A stretch of DNA of 64,000 nt from JAUIIK01 sp963709995. GTDB lineage: Bacteria > Chloroflexota > Chloroflexia > Thermomicrobiales > CFX8. The stretch is from NCBI GenBank assembly GCA_963709995.1, contig CAVPYN010000014.1, positions 173,288-237,287 on the forward strand. The letters run 5' to 3'. The translations under genes and the position numbers were made by a program. Under the pieces are notes generated by a model. It worked only from the letters and a program-made list of their open reading frames with translations. It was not told the DNA's origin and ran no database searches. Positions 44,301 to 51,613 of the stretch are shown here, in pieces (within the stretch, counting starts at the first letter, position 1; each line of letters starts with the position of its first letter).

Positions 44301-44880
44301 TGACAATTGGTATCGTATAAACCTCGGAGCGCTTCAAGTCCTCTTCACTAATGATGAACGTGTCGTAATTGATCGCGGCCAGACCGGTAATGTAGTGTTC
44401 GATCTGGAGATCATCCATCTGATCGCGTAGGTCTGGAATAGAATCGTTGACGACGTCCTCATCGCCGCTGAGACGCACCAGCGCGAACGTCGTGCTCCCG
44501 TCAGGCACGACGAATCGGTCGTCCAGGGTGTTGTAAAAGGTCAAAACTGAGTTGACGTTCTCGACTGATGAGATGCGTTCCGCAGCCGTTTCCACCTCGG
44601 CTCGAAATGCTGGATCCTGAACCGTCAACGTTTCTGAATGGAACACGACGAAGGCCGTATCGACAGTCGATGCCCCAAGTTCCTCGGCCAGAATATGGCG
44701 TGCACTGGCCGAGTCGGTGCCTTCGACGGTAAATCCACCGCCCTTGGTCACCGAGCTGGCCTGTGGCGCGAGAAGAGCTGCCGCGATGCCGATGACGACG
44801 ATCCAGAACACCAGAACGACCCAGCGAAACCGGACCATGAGTGCGCCAAATTGAGCAAAGCGATCAGTCATATCCTGCAA
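41302..44880 (-). CDS. MMPL-family transporter with inserted cupin domain and C-terminal FHA domain
   Basis: A 1192-residue membrane protein. Both MMPL/RND halves are present: the first six-helix bundle after an extracytoplasmic loop (SMIGLGLGIDFSLIVVGRF) and the second at about 840-1050 (LFALSTDYEVFMLSRV, QTAGVITAAGLILIGTFGS). Between them, in the second external loop, about 275 extra residues (roughly 520-790) contain two cupin-like barrels, with AEFRFPAGESLDLVP in the first and HHLHPGPELIVVESGQLTV plus HRARNLG in the second. The C-terminus (about 1105-1192) is an FHA domain (LTIGRDEANVLQL, ISRYHARIEM, SSNGIYVNGTRI), which binds phospho-Thr. MMPL proteins export lipids; here export would be gated by kinase signalling. 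Confidence 0.9.
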   Translation of the reverse strand: MQDMTDRFAQFGALMVRFRWVVLVFWIVVIGIAAALLAPQASSVTKGGGFTVEGTDSASARHILAEELGASTVDTAFVVFHSETLTVQDPAFRAEVETAAERISSVENVNSVLTFYNTLDDRFVVPDGSTTFALVRLSGDEDVVNDSIPDLRDQMDDLQIEHYITGLAAINYDTFIISEEDLKRSEVYTIPIVIILLLLVFRTIVSAAIPLVLGAASVLLALSIIYFVGSVADTSIFALNVASMIGLGLGIDFSLIVVGRFREERAKGLDPHSAVPIAMATAGRSITYSAITVMLSMLVLTLVLHDLMIVRSISLGVMLVAATGLLLGMTLLPAALAVLGHRIEWLRILPRPKQVTNADSGFWYSFSHAVMRRPWPYLLASSAFLLVLAWPAIELKMTGAQTTSLPSDTESVIGADLLREGFQDERLTPIQVVIETPEQDGVWTPEYLTAIDTFTATLQSDPRVESVDSLATYFASYPRDGRYQNLGPSDFDSAPQLTPDGQPVLDGIELEEPINVVIADNPLEPPTAPTFMGIAEFRFPAGESLDLVPTQSLNVIAITSGALTVIGQTPLAILRAANRADPTRVEAVPIGTEITVVPADQLILPPLSQLSIRTAEPTSALVASLFVVRAGQSVADDWLAGAPEVDTFNGYPRALIGGGVGAPIPSENVLIKVDRAATAVGAYFQHHLHPGPELIVVESGQLTVYASPEMTMTQADGTVLEGPFDEPIELRAGGKALVLGYSVHRARNLGTEPAVVYSFRVTDATLPPFVAVNLVEAIAQRVDLENGSNASVVTIIPKDSQYDDSHQQLVYDIRDQIVPNTESLGPFNVYVGGDSAAYLDFQDSLYGRFAIIVLVVALINFIILMMFFQSIVLPIKAILLNIMGIAATIGVLVLIFQHGWASSVFGFEPQESLNVVTPVILYVILFALSTDYEVFMLSRVKEIYGEIGDNEEAVSRGLQQTAGVITAAGLILIGTFGSFATANVIQVKQIGLGLAIAVLIDSTIIRIVMVPATMRLMGEINWWMPEWLHRIVPEISEGPVHAPALVPAGGGAAAMSMSGGYDPIPSPSVHARSASGPTSERSPSVNSPLAAQMRPTTDVLGVTTIPLSSNRPLTIGRDEANVLQLFDMRISRYHARIEMQNGQYTVVDLHSSNGIYVNGTRIEPEPSRTVLRHGDLVEIGNMGIVTLAFEQL

Positions 44881-44915
44881 CCTCTATCGCGCGCGTCACG
44901 AGGAAGATTCACGAT

Positions 44916-45137
44916 CTACATCTCGAAGACACCCGGAAGAATCAGCAGCATCGCGCCAATCATCAGGATGGCAGCGATGATACCTGTCAAAACAATCAGC
45001 GGGATCGAATTGGTAGAGGACTCTAGATTCCGTTCCGCGACACGGTCTGCATCCTCGTATTCCATGTTGACCCGGCCAACCCGGCTGGGATGACCGGTTT
45101 CGGGTTCATTGTTCGCGTCCATCTGATCCACTACCAT
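44916..45137 (-). CDS. Small single-span membrane protein, 73 residues
   Basis: Lies between the CrtI-like and MMPL genes on the same strand, starting 7 bases after the CrtI stop and ending 35 bases before the MMPL start. The N-terminal about 45 residues are polar and acidic; residues 46-68 form one transmembrane helix (PLIVLTGIIAAILMIGAMLL). Probably an accessory subunit of the transporter. No family recognised. Confidence 0.65.
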   Translation of the reverse strand: MVVDQMDANNEPETGHPSRVGRVNMEYEDADRVAERNLESSTNSIPLIVLTGIIAAILMIGAMLLILPGVFEM

Positions 45138-45144
45138 CCACCCG

Positions 45145-46773
45145 CTAGGCTGTTGTTGCGCGATTAGCGCCTGCCGCGCGCTTCTTGCGCAGGTCGCTCA
45201 TCAACATCCCGGCGGTATTGAAACCGGAGACCATCACCCACGGAACCCCGGCCGACGGCGTGGTCCAGTGGCCGGCCAGGAAGAGCCCTGGCACCGGGGT
45301 GCGTTGCTGCGGTCGATCGCGCGAAAGTAGCTCCGGGGTAAACGCCCAACCAGCGAATGCCCCCTCGCTGTTACCCGTGTCGCGCTTCAGATCCGCGGGA
45401 GTACGGTGTGCACGCGTCACGATGTGGTCTCCAAGATTCGGAATCAAAGCCTCGGAACGTTTGATGAGCACATCACCGAGTCGCTGCTTGTCCCGTTCCC
45501 AATCGATCCCTTTGGAATCGAGGGTGGTGTAGGCCTCGAGTTTCAGCGAGTGCTGGCCTGGAGGAGCCATCTCCGGCTGGTGGAATGTCGCAACATAGAG
45601 GAAGTAGGCCGCTTCTTCAATGTTACCGTTCGGGAAGTTCGCCATTGCGCGATCAATGTCTGGATAGGGATACATGAAGTTCAGGCGCTTGATGTCGTCC
45701 CGATACGGCTCAAGATCCATGTCGACGCCAAGATGGACCTGAAAGATCGACGGTGACAGATCCATGTTGGGCAAGCGCTCGCGCAGAGTTACCGGTACGC
45801 TCTCGGCAGGCAGCATATCCAGGAAGGTGCGGCGAGCATCGCACGCCGAAACGACAGCATGGGCGCCATAGCGCTTGCCGTCTGTCGTTTCGACTCCGGT
45901 GACGCGTTCTCCATCAAACAGAATCCGGTCTACCTCAGAGCCGGTTTTGATGGTCCCGCCACGCTCCTCAATCAGTTGCGCCAGCCCATCGGCTAGCTTG
46001 CCGAAGCCGCCCATTGGCATCCACTGGGTGCGCAGGGCGTGAATGAAGAAGATCCCCGCGACGATGGCCGAAAGTCGGCCCGGGCCGATCCCGATTCCAG
46101 CAGAAAGCATCGAGAAGTATCCCTTGAGATAAGGATCTTTGAGATGTTCGTCAAGCATTTCCTGGAGCGTCTTGGTCTGATAGCGCAGTAGGTTGGGACC
46201 CGGCATCCGATCTTTTGCGAGCAACTGGCTCGCCAACTTCGAGACCGACGAGCGCTGGAACTGTTCCAGTATTGGATCGACAAGACTACGCTTGCCGACG
46301 CCAGAATCGACGCGAAACGCCGGAACAAATTGATCGGCTTCGGAGACGAGGCTTTCCATCGTCAGCAGCACCTTGGCTATCCCATCGCGCTCTTCGGGAA
46401 AGCGCTCCGAGAATATGTCGGCCGCTTCGCTCATCTCCGCCGGGATCGTAAGCGATTCTCCAGGGAAGATACAGCGGTAGTCGTGCTGATCAGGAACCAT
46501 CTCGACTAGCTCATCGATCTTCAAGCGCTGGAACACTTCCCGCGCTTGGGCGCCCAGCCGGTAGGCCAGAAATATATGACCACCGTGATCCCAGTAGAAA
46601 CCGTCCTGAGAAAACCCGTGGGAATATCCGCCAACCCAATCATTTTTTTCCACAATCAGAACGCGCAAACCTGCCGTGGCAAGGCGCAAGGCACAGGTTA
46701 GCCCGGCCGCACCTGCCCCAATAACAATGGCGTGATAGTTCTCGTCAGACTTCGATAGCTGAGTTGTTGTCAC
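45145..46773 (-). CDS. Phytoene desaturase/CrtI-like FAD-dependent oxidoreductase
   Basis: A 542-residue flavoprotein: N-terminal dinucleotide motif IVIGAGAAGLTCALRLA, the KNDWVGGYSHGF GG-motif, and the C-terminal FAD signature PVPGLFLAGHWTTPSAGVPW followed by a Gly/Thr helix. This is the CrtI/CrtO/RetSat superfamily, which desaturates, isomerises or saturates polyenes. It heads the leftward run that includes an MMPL exporter, so a lipid or polyene substrate made or modified before export is plausible. No carotenoid genes are nearby. Start ATG 46773. Confidence 0.85.
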   Translation of the reverse strand: MTTTQLSKSDENYHAIVIGAGAAGLTCALRLATAGLRVLIVEKNDWVGGYSHGFSQDGFYWDHGGHIFLAYRLGAQAREVFQRLKIDELVEMVPDQHDYRCIFPGESLTIPAEMSEAADIFSERFPEERDGIAKVLLTMESLVSEADQFVPAFRVDSGVGKRSLVDPILEQFQRSSVSKLASQLLAKDRMPGPNLLRYQTKTLQEMLDEHLKDPYLKGYFSMLSAGIGIGPGRLSAIVAGIFFIHALRTQWMPMGGFGKLADGLAQLIEERGGTIKTGSEVDRILFDGERVTGVETTDGKRYGAHAVVSACDARRTFLDMLPAESVPVTLRERLPNMDLSPSIFQVHLGVDMDLEPYRDDIKRLNFMYPYPDIDRAMANFPNGNIEEAAYFLYVATFHQPEMAPPGQHSLKLEAYTTLDSKGIDWERDKQRLGDVLIKRSEALIPNLGDHIVTRAHRTPADLKRDTGNSEGAFAGWAFTPELLSRDRPQQRTPVPGLFLAGHWTTPSAGVPWVMVSGFNTAGMLMSDLRKKRAAGANRATTA

Positions 46774-47039
46774 ATGGCACTCCTGAGTTGGCGAGGGGTT
46801 GATTCAACGCAGATCCTCGTTCGCATCGCGACGGCAGTTCACATTTTAGGATTAGTGATCCAGGCCGAATATAGAGGGCGCTTCCCAGACTGTCAAGGTA
46901 CGACAGGGAAGGCCATATCCGTATATCCAAGCTTGCAACTCCTTGCCGTGAACACTTCTAAACAGTTGACGTCCTGTCTGCGCCATGAGATACAGATGAT
47001 GAATACGTCCCATGCAATACCTGATAAGAGGGAATGGCA

Positions 47040-47591
47040 ATGCCGGAATTGACCGAAGTTGAGCGCCGCAATCTTGATTCCGTATCCGATGTTCTCGCCT
47101 ACTGGAACACCCAGGATGTTCCCGGAATTCTGGAGTTCTATGACGACGATATCATCTGGACCAACATGGCGCTGAACGAAACCTATCACGGTAAATCGGA
47201 AGTCTCGGAGTTTCTCACATCGCTATTCACCGCTTTCCCTGATCTTCAGTTCAATGTCATCGAAAAGGTCGCCCGGGATGACCAGGTAGCCGAGCGCTGG
47301 CAGATCGAGGCAACCCATCTCGGACCATACATGGGTATCCCGCCGACGGGCAAAGACGTGACCATCCGAGGGATGGGACTGGTTAGAATGCGTGACGGCA
47401 AATTTCTGACCGACAACTTCTACTACGATGCGCTCCAGGTCATTCAACAGATGGGGATATTCCCGCCGCTGTCCGTCGGCGAAACCTTGTTCGGGCGGGT
47501 GGCTCTCTGGGGTGTGGTCAACCGTGTAAAGGTCGCGGCAGGAGCCGGTCTACTGACGGCCGCGGTGCTTGCCGTTCGGCTACGCCGTTGA
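47040..47591 (+). CDS. SnoaL-like/NTF2-fold protein with C-terminal helix
   Basis: A 183-residue protein. The first about 135 residues are a SnoaL-type NTF2-like fold (WNTQDVPGILEFYDDDI, AFPDLQFNVIEKVARDDQVAERW, TGKDVTIRGMGLVRMRDGK), as in polyketide cyclases and ester-cyclases. A hydrophobic C-terminal segment (VKVAAGAGLLTAAVLAV) followed by Arg residues suggests membrane anchoring. ATG 47040 is preferred over 47034 for ribosome-site spacing (GAGGGA). It stands divergently from the CrtI gene. Confidence 0.8.
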   Translation: MPELTEVERRNLDSVSDVLAYWNTQDVPGILEFYDDDIIWTNMALNETYHGKSEVSEFLTSLFTAFPDLQFNVIEKVARDDQVAERWQIEATHLGPYMGIPPTGKDVTIRGMGLVRMRDGKFLTDNFYYDALQVIQQMGIFPPLSVGETLFGRVALWGVVNRVKVAAGAGLLTAAVLAVRLRR

Positions 47592-48085
47592 TGGCATGCT
47601 TTCGGGGCCAGTCTGATGGAATCACTATGGCGGCAATCCGGAGTAGCCACACGAGGTTCGTAAGTTTCTTCTGTGGTAAGCCCTGCGCATGCTTAGCAGC
47701 AGAAGAGTCGCCCTCTAGCCTGGATGACTATGCGGAACAGATGAACTGAGCGATGTCTCTTCGAATCGATGTACCGGTGACTGGCCCGGGCTCGCGCTAC
47801 AGTGGAGTCAGGGAATGCCATTGATGGTTCCAGAGTAGGTAGTGCGTGAACTTCGCTACAAGGTATTCTGAGATCTGCTTTCTGAACTGACATTGAATAA
47901 CCAAGGTTGCTGTCGGACCTCGATGGCGATCTATGAAAGTGGAACTTGCGCTAGCCACCGAATTAGTCGAACGATCCAGGTTCGCGGTAGCTGATGGCAC
48001 TTCCCATGCTGTCAAGAGTTCGGCGGAATCTGGCTCGTAGCTCTACAATCAGCATCGAATGTGAGCGAACAGGGAGGCGTCGGCT
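47592..48085. other. Intergenic region, about 495 bp
   Basis: No convincing gene; the short frames on both strands lack conserved motifs and are interrupted. Codon-like composition in parts suggests a decayed gene, but I cannot name it. It separates two rightward groups and probably holds the promoter of the GAF-protease operon. Confidence 0.35.
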
Positions 48086-48979
48086 ATGAGTGCAGAGGCA
48101 TCAGGGAGACCAGCTCGGACTTTGGAAGAAGCGCGTGAGATCATCGCGCAGCAGAGTCAAGAGATAGCCGGCCTGCAACAGCAGCTAACCGACAGCCATC
48201 TTGCCGACGAGCTACGAGAAGCGTTCGGGCTCGCGGGGGCGGTCGGCGTTCTCGCGTCACCAGTGACCCATGTTCGCCTGCTCGAGATGATCGTAAACAC
48301 CGCTGCGCGCGTCATCGGCGCACGTGCCGCGGCTCTCTTTCTGGTCGACCATGAGGCCTCTGAGCTGATCTTCGAGGTCGCAACCGGCTCCAAGGCTGAG
48401 ATGGTCAAACAGTTTCGAGTTCCGCTCGGCGAAGGCATTGCCGGGCTCGTTGCCGTAACTGCACAACCGATGGCGATCTCGAATGTCCAGCAAGATCCCC
48501 GGCACGCGTCCCACATTGCCGAGAGCGTCGGCTACATGCCTCAGAGCATCCTCTGTGTCCCGTTACTCCACGACGATGAAGTCATCGGCGTATTCGAGCT
48601 ACTGGACCGCGAAGACGGAACGTCGTTCACCCCAGCTGATATTGACTTGCTCGATCAGTTTGCAAGCCAGGCGGCTGTCGCCATCGAACAATCACGCACA
48701 TTCCGCAATTTGGCTCAGATGATTGGCCGAATCCTCGAAGAGTTAGGACTTCTCCCGAGGGAACAGCAGGAGGCGATCCGCGAGCGGACCGAGGCGTTTA
48801 CGCGGAGCGTGGAAGAGACCACGAACTTCCAGCAAACTATCGAGCTTGCCCGGCTCGTCCAGCATATTGCCTCACAGGGCAAGCCTGAATACCGGCTCTG
48901 CTGGCAGATCCTCGAAAACTTCGGCGAATACAGTCGTAGCCAGCGGGCTTGGCCGGGCAGCTTCGAGGCACATGTATGA
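48086..48979 (+). CDS. GAF-domain sensor protein
   Basis: A 297-residue cytoplasmic protein. A coiled-coil (about residues 12-45, AREIIAQQSQEIAGLQQQL) precedes a GAF domain (about 58-205) with VPLGEGIAGLVAVTAQP, VQQDPRH and QSILCVPLLHDDEVIGVFELL. A C-terminal helical region of about 90 residues has no known output domain. GGGAGG precedes the ATG. Its stop overlaps the start of the subtilase gene (ATGA), so the two products are made together and the GAF protein may control or bind the protease. The ligand could be cAMP or another small molecule. Confidence 0.85.
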   Translation: MSAEASGRPARTLEEAREIIAQQSQEIAGLQQQLTDSHLADELREAFGLAGAVGVLASPVTHVRLLEMIVNTAARVIGARAAALFLVDHEASELIFEVATGSKAEMVKQFRVPLGEGIAGLVAVTAQPMAISNVQQDPRHASHIAESVGYMPQSILCVPLLHDDEVIGVFELLDREDGTSFTPADIDLLDQFASQAAVAIEQSRTFRNLAQMIGRILEELGLLPREQQEAIRERTEAFTRSVEETTNFQQTIELARLVQHIASQGKPEYRLCWQILENFGEYSRSQRAWPGSFEAHV

Positions 48980-49836
48980 GTTCAATGCGACCGGCCTGGA
49001 GCTGGCAGTTTTCGTCGGATACCGTTCAACGGTTGGAACTACTGCGGCATGAGGAACTCATCACACCGGAGTGGGCCTGGGGCGGGAGCACCGGTGATGG
49101 GGTTCGCGTTGCCGTCATCGATAGCGGTATCGACAATAGCCATCCCGCGATCGGGGGAGGTGTGGCCCGTCATGTGACCTTACGTGAAGTCGACGGGGAG
49201 ATAGTGCTCGACGAATCTCCGTCGGACGATGCATACGGTCACGGCACGGCCTGCGCAGGAATCATCCGTTCGATCGCGCCTGACTGCGAGCTGTTCAGCG
49301 TCAAAGTGCTTGGCTCCAACCTGGCCAGCAGCGGACGCGTCTTTCTGGCCGGTTTGAAGTGGGCGATAGATAACGGCGTAGATGTCTGCAATCTGAGTCT
49401 GGGAACGACAAAGCCCGAGTTCTACGGACGGCTACACGAACTGATGGACAGCGCGTATTTTCAACGCATCATGATCGTTGCCGCGATGAACAATCTACCT
49501 GTTCCGAGCTTTCCGGCCATCTTCGCCTCGGTCTTCTCGGTCGCGGCACACAGCGACGAAGATCAGGACGGCTTTCTCTACAATTCCGAGCCGCCCGCCG
49601 AGTTCGGCGCGCCGGGTGTTAATGTGCGTGTTCCATGGCTCGGCGGCGAATGGATCACCGCGACCGGCAACAGCTTTGCCGCGCCGTACATTGCCGGTCA
49701 CATCGCCCGCATACTGGAAAACCATCCAAAGTTGAATCCATTTCAGATGAAGACAATCCTGCGAGCTCTCGCTGCTAATGCGCGCCAGTCGGCATGCGAC
49801 AACCAGCGAAACCCCGAGTCGCAAAGCGAGGTTTGA
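48976..49836 (+). CDS. Subtilisin-like (S8) serine protease without signal or propeptide
   Basis: A 286-residue peptidase with the full triad: Asp49 in VAVIDSGIDNSHP, His89 in YGHGTACAG and Ser233 in GNSFAAPYIAGH; an Asn for the oxyanion hole is in IVAAMNN. There is no signal peptide or I9 inhibitor domain, so it should work inside the cell. Compact intracellular S8 enzymes of this type are common in peptide-maturation clusters. The start is the ATGA overlap with the GAF gene. Co-location with an E1-like protein and a Thr-rich peptide 17 kb away is noted in the findings. Confidence 0.9.
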   Translation: MSSMRPAWSWQFSSDTVQRLELLRHEELITPEWAWGGSTGDGVRVAVIDSGIDNSHPAIGGGVARHVTLREVDGEIVLDESPSDDAYGHGTACAGIIRSIAPDCELFSVKVLGSNLASSGRVFLAGLKWAIDNGVDVCNLSLGTTKPEFYGRLHELMDSAYFQRIMIVAAMNNLPVPSFPAIFASVFSVAAHSDEDQDGFLYNSEPPAEFGAPGVNVRVPWLGGEWITATGNSFAAPYIAGHIARILENHPKLNPFQMKTILRALAANARQSACDNQRNPESQSEV

Positions 49837-49935
49837 TATGCTCTCAATTGATCTGCAAACTGCGTGGAGAACCGTACTTGGCTATCGAGAGCATTAGCCG
49901 TTTTCGGGCATATCGGGCAATGTTGAAATGGGGCG

Positions 49936-51579
49936 ATGATGATGCGTGCCTGGAACGCCCTTCTGGTGCGCGCGATCCATTGGATGGTTGTGATCGCGCT
50001 CACATCTCTGAGCCTGGTAGCCGGCCTTCCGGCTTTGGCGCAATCACAAACGTCCGTCGAGATCTATGCCACTGGTCTGATAAATCCCAAAGGCATGGCA
50101 TTCACTCCAGACGGCACACTGTACATCGCGGAGTCTGGACCGCCAAGTGATGTCATGGTCCCGCTTCCCGCCAACTTCGGCGGCGAAGGGCCAATCGGAC
50201 GTGGTGGACGGAGTTCTCGTGTCCAGGTGGGAGGTGGCCGGGAAGACTTTGTTACCGATCTGCCAAACATAGGACTCTATGGCGGCGTCGAGATGCTCGG
50301 GGCAGCCAGTATGGCCGTACTCGATGGTCAACTCTACGAAGTAGCAGCCGGGCATATGACCGTTTCACCGTTGCTATCCCGGATTAGCCCGGACGGCGAG
50401 ATGGAAACCATCGCCGACATTGGCGAATTCAATGAAGCAAATCCGCCGCCACCCAGCAACGGTGACGCCGTCCCGATGGGCAATCCCTACGATCTGATTG
50501 CGCTCGACGGCAACCTCTATATCACCGACGGCAATTACAATCGCATTCTGGAGGCGACACTGGACGGCAGCCTGAGCATACTGGCGGCCTGGGAGAATAG
50601 CCCGGTTACGGTTGGCGCCACGGCCGGCCCCGATGGATCAATCTACGTTGCCCAGTTTGGCCCCGCCCCCTATGTTCCCGGCACTGGTCGAATCGATCGG
50701 GTCAGCCCTGAGGGCGAAGTGACAGAAGGCGTTGTCAGCGATCTGACCACACCGATTGATGTTGCGTTCGCACCTGATGGAACGATGTACGTGCTGCGCT
50801 ACGCTGCCGAGTTCTCAGCCGAGGAACTACGCTACATCCCGTTCGGTGGCGAGATCCAGCGCGTAAACGAAGACGGCACAACGTCTCCGGTGGTCACCAA
50901 CCTGATGTTTCCGACCGCGCTCACCTTCGGCCCGGATGGCGCGCTTTACGTCACAAACTACGGAAATGAAGGCAATCTCGGTCAGGGCCAGGTGCTTCGA
51001 GTCGTGCCGGGTGACTCTCCCGCGAGAGCCCCGGATGTGCCCGCGCTTGAGACCGACCAGCCGTATACGCGCCCGGAGCCAGAGTCTGCGCCAACCCAAC
51101 CGGTTGACGCTGATATTGCGCTCACGATTGAAATCGTTGAAGGGGATTCACCCGACGATTGGGGCTATGAACCAGCTGAGGCGACGATTCAGGCGGGTGA
51201 GGCGATACGATTCGTGAACACCGGAGAAATCTCACATACCGCGACCGCTGACGATGGCTCATTTGACACTGGCCTGCTGAAATCTGGAGAAGCAGCTGTG
51301 ATCGTCTTCGATGGTTCCGGCACGTTTGGCACGGGAACCGGCTACTTCTGCCAGCCCCACCCGTGGATGCAGGCGCGTATTACCGTGCAGGGCGGGGGGC
51401 TGGGTTCAGGGCTTCCTGGAGCGGGGACCTTCAGTGATCTCGATCCGCCAGAAGTCAAAGCATGGCAAATCTCTGCCTTTGCGGGGGTTCTACTCGTCGC
51501 CGTTTTTGGGGCGGGTATGATAGCTCGCCGGCGCGAGCCGGTTTCCACAGTTGAGCCGGATGGAAGCGACGAACAGTAA
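49936..51579 (+). CDS. ScyD/ScyE-like beta-propeller with C-terminal cupredoxin and membrane anchor
   Basis: A 547-residue exported protein. After a signal peptide (VVIALTSLSLVAGLPALA) come NHL/SMP30-like propeller blades with repeated DGTLYIAE/DGSIYVAQ/DGALYVTNYG motifs, as in the ScyD/ScyE family. Residues about 400-475 are a plastocyanin-like cupredoxin: type 1 copper ligands are His in SHTATADD, then Cys, His and Met in FCQPHPWM. A C-terminal transmembrane helix (about 508-528) anchors it. Likely a periplasmic electron-transfer or oxidase partner. Three ATGs in a row leave the exact start open by two codons. Confidence 0.85.
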   Translation: MMMRAWNALLVRAIHWMVVIALTSLSLVAGLPALAQSQTSVEIYATGLINPKGMAFTPDGTLYIAESGPPSDVMVPLPANFGGEGPIGRGGRSSRVQVGGGREDFVTDLPNIGLYGGVEMLGAASMAVLDGQLYEVAAGHMTVSPLLSRISPDGEMETIADIGEFNEANPPPPSNGDAVPMGNPYDLIALDGNLYITDGNYNRILEATLDGSLSILAAWENSPVTVGATAGPDGSIYVAQFGPAPYVPGTGRIDRVSPEGEVTEGVVSDLTTPIDVAFAPDGTMYVLRYAAEFSAEELRYIPFGGEIQRVNEDGTTSPVVTNLMFPTALTFGPDGALYVTNYGNEGNLGQGQVLRVVPGDSPARAPDVPALETDQPYTRPEPESAPTQPVDADIALTIEIVEGDSPDDWGYEPAEATIQAGEAIRFVNTGEISHTATADDGSFDTGLLKSGEAAVIVFDGSGTFGTGTGYFCQPHPWMQARITVQGGGLGSGLPGAGTFSDLDPPEVKAWQISAFAGVLLVAVFGAGMIARRREPVSTVEPDGSDEQ

Positions 51580-51613
51580 CAGCACATGTTTCCTGGATGA
51601 GTATGGAGACAGC

